NCBI GenBank assembly: GCA_900542315.1
Contig: UQMV01000006.1
Location: 13,777-77,776 of the forward strand
Source of the DNA: an uncultured Collinsella sp.
Lineage (GTDB): Bacteria; Actinomycetota; Coriobacteriia; Coriobacteriales; Coriobacteriaceae
Direction: 5' to 3'
Length of the DNA stretch: 64,000 bases
The translations under genes and the position numbers were made by a program. Below, piece by piece: positions 18,222-29,199 of the stretch (positions within the stretch are counted from its first letter, which is position 1; each line of letters opens with the position of its first letter). The notes under the pieces were generated by a model. The model did no database searches. It saw only the letters and a program-made list of their open reading frames with translations, and was not told the origin of the DNA.

Positions 18222-18301
18222 TAGAAGATCTTTCCGATTCGCGGCTGTTCATGCTTGTAGAGCATCTAAAACAATAGGATGTTATTCTGGAATATGCCGG
18301 G

Positions 18302-19052
18302 TGCGTGAACTTGCCTGTCTTAGCCTTAATAAGGTATAGGGGAGTTTGGCTCAGGGGTTCCGTCTTGTTCTTCAGCGCAGTATTGTGGGACAGATTTGCT
18401 GAGATTGGCGCCTTACACCGCAGGGCGCACGGAAGGCTCTCGATTTGTGTTCTGGCCCCAGAATACAGGGCCTGATACTTACCAACTGTGGCATGGATGT
18501 AACATCTGTAGAAATCAACCCTTTTGTTGTCGACCTTTGTAAGAAAAACACTGCCATCAACTCTTTGGATGACGAAACTAGGGTGCTTGAGGGGAGCCTT
18601 TACTCCCCTCTGAGAGATGACTCATGTTTTTCGCTTGTCGTTGTGAATCCTCCGTTACTGCCGATTCCGGATGAGATTCCTTATCCCTTCGTTTGAGATG
18701 GAGGACAATCGGGTCTGGATAAAACACTTCGTATTCTTAAGGGTGGCGATACGCATTTAGAGAAAAACGGTAAATACTGCTAATAGGGGTGACGACGATG
18801 GTGCAGGGGCGACCCGCGATGCTCTCATCAATACGTCGGATACTTGGGAAATCAGGTCTAGATGCATGTATGATGATGCTGTGTGGCTATTCAATTAATC
18901 CGCGTTCCGAATGGGTGCAGGGTATAGCTGCGACATCGTATGCTTTTGACCCGGCGCGATACTCAGATATTTCTGAGGCGGTTGACGAAGTTTATACGCA
19001 CTATGCCGCGCAAGGCGTTTCGGAAGTTTGCACATCTACGTTACGGGCTTAG
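18302..19052 (+). pseudogene. Degraded SAM-dependent methyltransferase
   Basis: One frame from about 18302 reads a class I methyltransferase with in-frame stops near 18338, 18401 and 18694. Recognisable parts are RLTPQGARKALDLCSG (motif I remnant), VTSVEINP (motif II), and LVVVNPPLLPIP (the NPP motif of N-methyltransferases acting on Gln, nucleobases or similar). After a one-base shift near 18778 the frame continues LIGVTTMVQGRPAML and ends at 19052. With at least three stops and one shift it cannot be functional. It may have been a tailoring enzyme of the inserted locus or an unrelated passenger. Confidence 0.6.
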
Positions 19053-19177
19053 GTTTCTTCAAGCGAGCAGGCCGGTTGCGTTATTTCGAGCGATTTTTCT
19101 AGTCTAGACGACAAAAGGCAAAGGATTTGATGGGTATAAAACGCGGACGTTTGTGGGCGGATGCTCAAATCTATTGT

Positions 19178-19221
19178 GGCAATCGGGCGGTTGAAAAAGA
19201 TATTTCAACCGCCCGATTGCC
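19178..19221. terminator. Long perfect hairpin
   Basis: 19-bp perfect arms (19178-19196 and 19203-19221, starting GGCAATCGGGCGGTTGAAA) around a 6-nt loop, without a T-run. It sits in the 315-nt gap between the methyltransferase remnant and the ABC exporter. It could insulate the exporter or be the remains of a mobile-element end. Nothing else is recognised in the gap. Confidence 0.45.
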
Positions 19222-19367
19222 AGGTTCGTCGGAGGAGATGTCCGATTCCGACTCTCTTGTAGGAAGAGCTTGAGATCGTATTGGCCCAAGGCAATCTTAA
19301 AGCAGTCTCATTGGCAAATCTTCGCTCCTGTTGTGTTGAGGTGTAAGGTATCAGTGATTGATGTTTT

Positions 19368-21020
19368 GTGGCGGGTAGATTGGGGCCTTCCTTGATTCGA
19401 TGCGTTCTCTCGAGGTTCATCAGAGCAAAAGGGGCTTTCGTCTTCATTGCTATCACGGTGATTGGAACCGCTCTCTCCTATGCCATGCCATACGTGAACG
19501 GGAAATTCTTAGATTTTCTTCTCGGTAACCGCAGCGAAAGAGACGCCGTACTCTTCGCGCTCCTGGTTGCGTCAATAGGAGTTTTCTCCACCCTCTTTAC
19601 TTATTTTGCAGGAACACTTTCCATTCGCATAACCACGAGACTTTCCTTTGATCTTCTCAGGGAGGCCGTCTTGCGTTTTGAAAGAGACGATTACTTGGTG
19701 AGTCGGACCATCGATCCAGCCTATACAACGCAACGGATTATTTCCGACTCCAGCGTGGTCTCATCCTTCGTTTTGGCGAATTTTATCAGTGCGCCGCTGT
19801 CCATTGTAGCCATTCCCATCGTATTGCTTATCATATGGTCAATTGATTCAACTCTCGCGGTGTTTTCCATCATTCTCCTCATCGTGTATTTCTGTGTAAT
19901 TACTGGGTTGAGGAAACTTTTGTATAGGGTCACGTATGAGAAGAAAGAGGCGGACAGCGCCTTTTACGCCGCAATTGCATCGCAGCTTAATCAGATTCTC
20001 AACATTCAACTGACATCTTCGTACGGCAAGAGCGAACAAGCGCTCGACGCTGGGTTTAAGAGCTATTTTCCCAAAGTTTTGCGCTCCGGAAAGCTATCAT
20101 ATTCTCTGACATCGCTCGATGGTCTTTTCGCAGCGTTGTTTCAAGCGGTGATACTTGTTGTTTCCGGAGTACGAATCATTAACGGAACTATGTCAATAGG
20201 CGAGTACACTATCATCGGTACATACTTCGCGGTTCTCTTTAAGACTTTGAAAAGTATGATGTCATTGTTCAAATCCTATCAAGATGCCAAAGCATCATGG
20301 GATAGGACGGCTATCGCGACGAGAGAAAAGGAGAGATCGGGGTGGAATCGGACCGATTTAGCTAAACTCGATGAAATAAATGACATTTCGGTATCTGATT
20401 TGGAATTCTCGGTTGCCCTTCCAGACGGATCTGTCCGAGAGGTCCTCGGCGGGTTTTCTTTCAAGTTTTCCGGTCCTGGTACATATTGCATAGTTGGGGA
20501 AAACGGAAGAGGCAAGACGTCACTTCTTTACTTGATGCTCGGGCTATACTCATCGAAAGGCAAAGTAAAATACAACGGCGTGCCAATCGAAGAATGCGAC
20601 TTGGATTACATACGTGCGAGAGAGATATCGTGCTGCCCACAGTCGTGCTTCGCGCCGGACGAAACGGTGAAAGAGCTGTTAGAGTATTTCGACACGCCCT
20701 TTTCTTCCTATCACCGGGGTGTAGATGGCCTACTTTCGCTGGAAAACAGCGTGAAGGAGTTGCTCGGGAAACGTTGCTCCGCGCTTTCGGGCGGTGAGCT
20801 GCGCCGAGTGTACTTATGGTCGGCGATTTCACGCAAGTCGTCAGTTTTGGTACTCGACGAGCCCACGACTGGGTTAGACGCTGTAAGCCGCGCCGAGCTT
20901 GCGGCCTATGTTAAGCGCAACAAGCAAAGCCAGCTGATCATCGTTGTCTCTCACGATGACGAGATGGTCGGCGCGGTAGAAGGGGTAGTGGATTTAGGCA
21001 GCATGTACCAGGGTAAATGA
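19368..21020 (+). CDS. ABC exporter with fused membrane and ATPase domains
   Basis: 550 residues starting at GTG 19368; no strong SD is seen. Residues 1-310 are a six-helix type I exporter membrane domain, and 330-550 the nucleotide-binding domain with Walker A GENGRGKTS, signature LSGGELRR, Walker B VLVLDEPTTGLD and the switch histidine VVSHDDE. There is no N-terminal C39 peptidase, so it would export an already trimmed or leader-bearing product. Codon use is AT-richer than the surrounding genome. It converges with the maturase/precursor operon, and I infer it exports the modified peptides or confers self-protection. Confidence 0.85.
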   Translation: MAGRLGPSLIRCVLSRFIRAKGAFVFIAITVIGTALSYAMPYVNGKFLDFLLGNRSERDAVLFALLVASIGVFSTLFTYFAGTLSIRITTRLSFDLLREAVLRFERDDYLVSRTIDPAYTTQRIISDSSVVSSFVLANFISAPLSIVAIPIVLLIIWSIDSTLAVFSIILLIVYFCVITGLRKLLYRVTYEKKEADSAFYAAIASQLNQILNIQLTSSYGKSEQALDAGFKSYFPKVLRSGKLSYSLTSLDGLFAALFQAVILVVSGVRIINGTMSIGEYTIIGTYFAVLFKTLKSMMSLFKSYQDAKASWDRTAIATREKERSGWNRTDLAKLDEINDISVSDLEFSVALPDGSVREVLGGFSFKFSGPGTYCIVGENGRGKTSLLYLMLGLYSSKGKVKYNGVPIEECDLDYIRAREISCCPQSCFAPDETVKELLEYFDTPFSSYHRGVDGLLSLENSVKELLGKRCSALSGGELRRVYLWSAISRKSSVLVLDEPTTGLDAVSRAELAAYVKRNKQSQLIIVVSHDDEMVGAVEGVVDLGSMYQGK

Positions 21021-21391
21021 TGACAAGTGTAGTGCTACCCAACTGGCAGAGATAACAAAAAGGCGATGCAGATGCACGTAGCATTCAGGCGGTTCGGACT
21101 CGGTGCCTTCACGCCATCGCAACGCTTTCAGATATAGTTCTCGTTCTCTTACTAAAGGAAACTTTAGTCTACGTCATCTTGTCGAGACAGAGGTGAAGCG
21201 AAGTGTTGTCGCGACGTATCTTATTCCAGGTGGCTCAGTATCAGCGTGAGAATCGCACCAAAGTGTACTTACGATTCTCGTGTCCCACGGACAACATGAG
21301 CTGAGCATTGAGGTTCCACCCTTTGCTGCAACTACACGGGGTTGGACGGCAATGAATATGCCGGGCCGCATACCACGCGCAGCGGGGGTCC

Positions 21392-21517
21392 ATGTCCCAG
21401 TATGTTGCCTACAGCAGCCTCGATGTCCACGCACACATCATCTCTGCCTTCGCGTTCAATCCATTTGCCGGAGAGTGCGAGGGTTGCCAGGCCGTAGAAT
21501 TCGAGCCGAACAAATGA
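21392..21517 (+). pseudogene. Possible IS110-type transposase N-terminal remnant
   Basis: A 41-codon frame beginning MSQYVAYSSLDVHAH with SAFAFNP and GECEG resembles the start of IS110-family transposases, where a D of LDVHA is catalytic. It stops after about 40 residues and nothing homologous follows. The remaining 21021-21612 sequence has no gene I can support. If right, it is a trace of the element that helped move this island. Confidence 0.35.
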
Positions 21518-21612
21518 AATGCGGTATCAGCGCATAGGATTAAACTGACGATTGCTTTGCACTGAGAATACGCTTGGAAAGCCGCTATGGGTGGCGGCCC
21601 GGGTTAAATAGA

Positions 21613-21659
21613 GAAGCCCGTCCGATCACTTTCATGTGGCGAACGGTCGGGCTTCTTAT
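21613..21659. terminator. Terminator downstream of the precursor operon
   Basis: GAAGCCCGTCCG and CGGTCGGGCTTC pair with one mismatch across a 19-nt loop. On the plus strand TTATT follows; on the minus strand it lies about 65 bases past the small membrane gene, so it can end the minus-strand operon. Confidence 0.6.
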
Positions 21660-21720
21660 TCCACTTGCCAATGCTCGGCTCATATTGGAAGAAAGCTACG
21701 CTAATGTTTGCGTGACACTC

Positions 21721-21828
21721 CTATTTTCTCCGAAGAAAGAGTCGGATAATGAAGAATAGAATTAAAAAAGGTGCCAGATATAACGCAAGTATAAAGGCTA
21801 ATCCAACGAGACCTTGCAATAATGGCAT
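21721..21828 (-). CDS. 35-residue single-span membrane peptide
   Basis: ATG at 21828 preceded by GGGAGGAGTT, an excellent SD, and a stop at 21721-21723. The peptide is one hydrophobic helix (about residues 7-28) ending in a basic RLFLRRK tail, which predicts the N-terminus outside and the C-terminus inside. It is the last gene after the two precursor peptides, 78 nt downstream of the second. Position and form suggest an immunity or export-helper peptide of the kind seen near bacteriocin genes; no family is recognised. It is shorter than usual gene-calling limits. Confidence 0.6.
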   Translation of the reverse strand: MPLLQGLVGLAFILALYLAPFLILFFIIRLFLRRK

Positions 21829-21906
21829 AACTCCTCCCAGACACGAGATTTTGGTATTTGTTCCCATCTTATTCTGAATTGGACCAAATAGTTCCTAGCC
21901 ACAAAA

Positions 21907-22086
21907 CTACTCGTCAACTGGATCGCACCAATCTGCTGGCAAAACACAGCTTGATTCTTTATCGACATAGCACCAATCCGCAACAGGGCACTCGGCGATG
22001 TCGTAAAAATTGCATATATCAACTCCAAGACAACAAGGCTCAACGGGAGGATGTTCATTTGAACCAACAGGATGGATATGCTTCAT
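21907..22086 (-). CDS. Ranthipeptide precursor 2 (Cys/Asp-rich, 59 residues)
   Basis: ATG at 22086 with GGTGAGGAG upstream. It starts MKHIHP, as does precursor 1, then a short leader to about residue 17. The core has Cys at 18, 19, 25, 33, 39, 47 and 54. Cys 19, 25, 33, 39, 47 and 54 are each followed after 2-4 residues by Asp (23, 29, 37, 42, 52, 58). This C-x(2-4)-D pattern is that of peptides in which a radical SAM enzyme makes Cys-to-Asp thioether links (PapA/freyrasin). It lies 30 nt after precursor 1 and downstream of the maturase. The frame was found by translating the strand directly. Confidence 0.8.
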   Translation of the reverse strand: MKHIHPVGSNEHPPVEPCCLGVDICNFYDIAECPVADWCYVDKESSCVLPADWCDPVDE

Positions 22087-22116
22087 AACAGCTCCTCACC
22101 TTAATCCAATTAGAGA

Positions 22117-22320
22117 CTACGTTTGATCAATGCCACAGTGATCTACAACGCAGATGCTGCCGCCATCCATGTCATAGTCGCAGTAATCGTATGCACCACA
22201 GCCATCTGCTTTATCATAAACAGTACAGATGTCAGTAATGCCCAAGAGGCAGTCAAAAGACATCGGCTTCACGCCTGCCTCGTCGCCACTTCCTGGATTA
22301 ATCGGATGAATATGCTTCAC
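22117..22320 (-). CDS. Ranthipeptide precursor 1 (Cys/Asp-rich, 67 residues)
   Basis: GTG start at 22320 with AAGGGAGG five bases upstream; a longer frame from 22368 lacks an SD. It opens MKHIHPINPGSGDEA (leader) and has six core Cys at 24, 32, 41, 47, 57 and 62. Asp follows at 30, 36, 45, 50, 60 and 65, so five of six pairs are C-x(2-3)-D and the first is C-x5-D. It aligns with precursor 2 through the MKHIHP leader and the shared DIC--YD-A spacing. Paralogous precursors served by one maturase are common in RiPP loci. It is 169 nt downstream of the maturase stop. Confidence 0.8.
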   Translation of the reverse strand: MKHIHPINPGSGDEAGVKPMSFDCLLGITDICTVYDKADGCGAYDYCDYDMDGGSICVVDHCGIDQT

Positions 22321-22489
22321 GACTACCTCCCTTTGAGTGCAGAAAAACCTCAATATTGTGTATAACAAACCAAGATGTCTAGTTCACCATATTTCTAGAA
22401 TGGTTTCGGCGAACGTAGCAATAAGCTTCGCAGACGGTAATCAGAAGAACGAACACCTCCACAATGGTGACAGCAATGCGCTGAACCGC

Positions 22490-23848
22490 TTATTCCGATA
22501 CAGTAGCTTCTCGTTGATTTTTCTCCTGCGAAGATGAGTGGCGGGAAATAAGGTCAAAAGCCATCTCGTAGCACATCTTTCTATATTCACATGATGCAGG
22601 GTGTAGACTCTTGGGCAAGTAGCCGTGCTCGTCTGCAGCCTCCCAGCTACAGCCCCCACCACAGAAAGACCGAGCCCAACAGTCCGTACAGTCAATTCTT
22701 TTTTCGACACTCTGACTCCAGTTTTCAATATACCTAGTTTCGTCAATTCCGGTGACGATGTTGCCCATTTTGAATCGCATCATCCCGACAAACCTGTGAC
22801 AGGGGTATACGTCCCCTTCGGGAGTCACGGAAATAAAACGCCTGCCAGCCCCGCATCCGACAAAGGCGATCCTGTTGCTCATAATCAAATCAACTGCAGT
22901 TTTCAATGTTCTAAACAAGGGCTTTTCCCCTTGATCAATCTGTTTGAGATATTGATCCGCCAAATCTATTAGGCCCGCCCTGATTTTGTTTAATGAGTGT
23001 TCGTCGAGTTTGATATTCTCATCGAATGAGCTCACGGGCGAGAAGTAAATCCTTCTGAAGCCCATCTCTTTAAACTGAAGATAGTCTTCAACAAGGTTAC
23101 AGTTATTATTTGTTAAGGTCGCTCTTGCGCCGAAGGGGAACGACTCGGAAAAACGACGAACGTTTTTGTCGATATCGGAGAAAGAGCCGCCTCCCGTCTT
23201 GTACGGGCGCGATGCATCGTGCTTGCATCCTGTACCATCGAGACTAATCAGAACAGAAAACCCGTGCTCCTTGAAAGAATTCACAGCAGTGTCATTCAAA
23301 AGCGTTCCGTTGGTCGTAATAGAATAGGTAAAGTTTCTATTGGGGTATATTCTTTTTGAATAGTCGACCGTTTTCCATATCAGCGGCTCGTTAATCATGG
23401 GTTCCCCACCAAAAAAGACGATCGCAAGCGTTTCGTTTTCCGATGAACTTGCGACGAGGTAGTCGACCGCCTTGAAGGCTATCTCGTCTGTCATCAGCAG
23501 AGGAGACGTTCCATAATCTCCTTTACCGGCAAAACAGTAACTACAACCAAGGTTGCATGCATGTGAAACGTGGAGTTCGATGGATCTAAGTTTTCGAGGC
23601 GTGTCTTTTGTTAAGAAAGTCCGCTCAGACAATCGTTGATACTCATCAATGTCGTCTTCAAGTTCTGCTATGGTCGTTTGGTCGTAGCCTTTCGCAGCAA
23701 GTGACTTTGTTAGCAACTTCGAGTTGACCGTTCTTCCCGATGCTTCAAATATGCGAAGCGCATCTTCTGATGCTTGGTCAACCTGAAAGCAATTGCGAGT
23801 GACCTCATCGAAGCAGTAACGACGATCACTTACTGAGAAAAAATGCAT
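22490..23848 (-). CDS. Radical SAM/SPASM peptide maturase (ranthipeptide/SCIFF type)
   Basis: 452 residues from the ATG at 23848, preceded by GAGGA; a GTG at 23878 is possible. Residues 1-85 look like the RiPP recognition element typical of SCIFF/PapB enzymes (HFFSVSDRRYCFDEVTRNCF). The radical SAM cluster motif CNLGCSYC is at about 98-105, with FFGGEP near 155. The C-terminal SPASM region has the expected cysteines: CGAG, YPCHRF, DCTDCWARSFCGGGC and a final Cys, for two extra 4Fe-4S clusters. It should form thioether crosslinks in the two Cys/Asp-rich peptides encoded downstream on the same strand. Codon use is AT-richer than the chromosome around it. Confidence 0.88.
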   Translation of the reverse strand: MHFFSVSDRRYCFDEVTRNCFQVDQASEDALRIFEASGRTVNSKLLTKSLAAKGYDQTTIAELEDDIDEYQRLSERTFLTKDTPRKLRSIELHVSHACNLGCSYCFAGKGDYGTSPLLMTDEIAFKAVDYLVASSSENETLAIVFFGGEPMINEPLIWKTVDYSKRIYPNRNFTYSITTNGTLLNDTAVNSFKEHGFSVLISLDGTGCKHDASRPYKTGGGSFSDIDKNVRRFSESFPFGARATLTNNNCNLVEDYLQFKEMGFRRIYFSPVSSFDENIKLDEHSLNKIRAGLIDLADQYLKQIDQGEKPLFRTLKTAVDLIMSNRIAFVGCGAGRRFISVTPEGDVYPCHRFVGMMRFKMGNIVTGIDETRYIENWSQSVEKRIDCTDCWARSFCGGGCSWEAADEHGYLPKSLHPASCEYRKMCYEMAFDLISRHSSSQEKNQREATVSE

Positions 23849-24411
23849 ACGTTCCTCAATTTCATGCTGGACTGGCACTAACCTTGTTTATTGTTGCGCA
23901 GCTATAAAAAACCACCAGCGGGGATTCGGTGTGCGGCCCAATCGGACTCCCAAAAGGTTCTATTTGAGACTGGCAAGCTTTGTGTTGTTGGCACTTCGAC
24001 AGCGCTCTTTATTCCAACATGGAGCCTCGCAGTTTGAGTCGACTTGCCTCTGGAAGGTCCGATCTTAACTTGATTTAGGATGAAAACAGATTACAGGCGC
24101 GCTCCTCTAGAAAGAAAGGAAACCAATCGCCGCCTTTCACCAGGAAAGTTTTTATAGCCCACCTCGAGCAAAATGAAAGATGCGAGAGCGATTGGGGAAC
24201 AACGCGAATCTCCCCTTTTGGGTGGGAGCGAGCCTTCAGCCACCGGCGAACGACTCGCCCTGGTCAGAATCTGGAAGTGGTGCCGGGCCGCTTGGGCCTC
24301 CCCGGTGACTTCGTGGGGCTTACCTGCCTGACGTCGAGGAGTACATCCGCAAGATTCGTTCCCTATGCCGTTTGCTCTCACGCCCGCCTTAGTTTCAAGT
24401 CGGGCGAGCCG
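23849..24411. other. Intergenic stretch with no gene recognised
   Basis: 563 nt upstream of the maturase. I find no convincing ORF on either strand. It must contain the maturase promoter and the junction of the inserted DNA with the right-hand repeat. Confidence 0.5.
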
Positions 24412-24838
24412 CCGCGCTCATGCGACCCGTGGCGGCGACACGTCGACGCCGCGCTCGCTGAGCACATCTTCGGTCGCGGGCGAGCACGAGGTCGCGCCGG
24501 CGCATCCGCTGGGACTGCTGTGCGTGCAAAACGGCTACGTGGTGAGCGTCCCGCGCTGGATTCAGCCGAGTGAGGAAGGCGTTGAGATCGGCGCGCTGGC
24601 AACGGGGGAGGGCGGCATCACCGACGACGTCTCGGCCCGCCATGCCCATATCTGGTGCGACGAGTCTGGCGCATGGTTTGTCGAGGACCTGTCGTCCACT
24701 AACGGCACCGTGGTGGTAAACGGGGCCACGAGTGTGTGTATTCAAGTAGAGCCCGGCTGCTCCGCCCAGCTCGACCCCGGCGACGAGCTCAAACTCGGCG
24801 AATCCACCACCTACGCCATCCTGCTCGGCGCCCTCTAG
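24412..24838 (+). pseudogene. 5'-truncated second copy of the FHA gene
   Basis: From about 24412 the sequence matches the 3' part of the FHA gene at 17164-18102: APAHPLGLL, VQNG, PRWIQPSE, GALATGEG and SARHAHIWCDE, then LSSTNGTVVVNG, ending with the same AIL-GAL terminus at 24838. The 5' two thirds are missing. An ATG at 24365 would give a 157-residue product but its first 20 residues are unrelated, and no SD is seen. It keeps the Trp codon that is a stop in the left copy. It marks the right boundary of the inserted island. Confidence 0.75.
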
Positions 24839-24960
24839 CCGGCAGTTAGGGACGTTCCTTTCCTGCCGGTACTTGGGGACACTCCTTGGCGCGTCAGAGC
24901 CAGTCGTCCGGGGATGGAGGGACCATTCTGGCCTTTGGCGGTCACCCGAGGTAAACCTTT
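24412..24960. repeat. Right copy of about 550-bp direct repeat
   Basis: Same-orientation counterpart of 17672-18221, covering the FHA 3' end, the GGGACGTTCC repeat (24838-24889) and a GGGATGGAG...TTGGCGGTCA tail. Divergence between copies suggests old duplication or entry of foreign DNA carrying its own copy. Confidence 0.75.
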
Positions 24961-24999
24961 ACCGCCCGCCTATATTTGTCGAAATTACACTTAACGGCG

Positions 25000-25008
25000 G
25001 GGTACAAT
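25000..25008 (+). promoter_or_regulatory. Possible -10 element for PFOR
   Basis: GGGTACAAT lies about 280 bases before the PFOR start, implying a long leader. The rest of 24961-25289 holds no gene; I see no known riboswitch in it. Confidence 0.35.
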
Positions 25009-25289
25009 AAACCCGCATGCGGATTTCCGTTGCGGGCGCTTCCCATCGCCGGGGCGTGCCCGGGAGCATCCGGCATGCGGCCTTTGCGGCGCTCGGTCAT
25101 GTGCAAGACGGGTAGCTGGGCCTGTGGAGCGCGTGCAGCTCTCCTCGCCTCGGCATGCCTTCTCTCCACGCCATGTACCTGCCGCTGAGTCCGCCTGTCA
25201 GATGATCGGAAGCAACAACGAAAATCCCATCACGCCAACATCCCGGCGATCGCCGGGGCCTGTATACCTATATGAGAGGAGAGGGGTAT

Positions 25290-28829
<3,540 letters not shown>

Positions 28830-28840
28830 GTCTCCCGCCG

Positions 28841-28963
28841 CAGGATCTGAGGGCCAACCTTCGCGGACGTCCTCGGACATGAAAGAACCCCCGCTGCGCA
28901 CTACGTGCGGCGGGGGTTCTTTCGTCCTGCGGAGTGTCCGCGAAGGTTGGCCCTCAGATCCTG
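28841..28963. terminator. Terminator nested in a larger inverted repeat
   Basis: Inner hairpin 28881-28923 (GAAAGAACCCCCGC arms, then TTTC) is the PFOR terminator. It is enclosed by a second perfect 28-bp inverted repeat, arms 28841-28868 and 28936-28963. Further on, two identical hairpins (TTTCGCGGC...GCCGCGAAA) lie at 29036-29056 and 29118-29138. No gene is seen in 28830-29199. Confidence 0.7.
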
Positions 28964-29199
28964 CTACGACTACGTTCTCGGATTGTGTGGGCGGATGAAG
29001 GGCGTAGTTGGTCGGGTATTCCGTCCCCTTCGCTGTTTCGCGGCTTTGCCGCGAAACCTCGCGTTACTTTGGGGATGGATGGGGGCGTGGTTGTTGCGGC
29101 TTCTTATCCCTTTGCTTTTTCGCGGCTTTGCCGCGAAACGCGCAGCACCTTGGGAAATGCATTGATGCGTGGGCGGGGCTGGATTGCGGATTCAAATGG

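Noticed and set aside
21798..22067. 89-residue minus-strand frame overlapping precursor 2
   Set aside because: It is a shifted reading of precursor 2; its SD position is wrong and it lacks the MKHIHP leader match.
22390..22489. Short hydrophobic frame directly after the maturase stop (IVEVFVLLITVCEAY)
   Set aside because: In frame with the maturase after its TAA but with no proper start or SD; possible read-through relic. Too weak to list as a gene.
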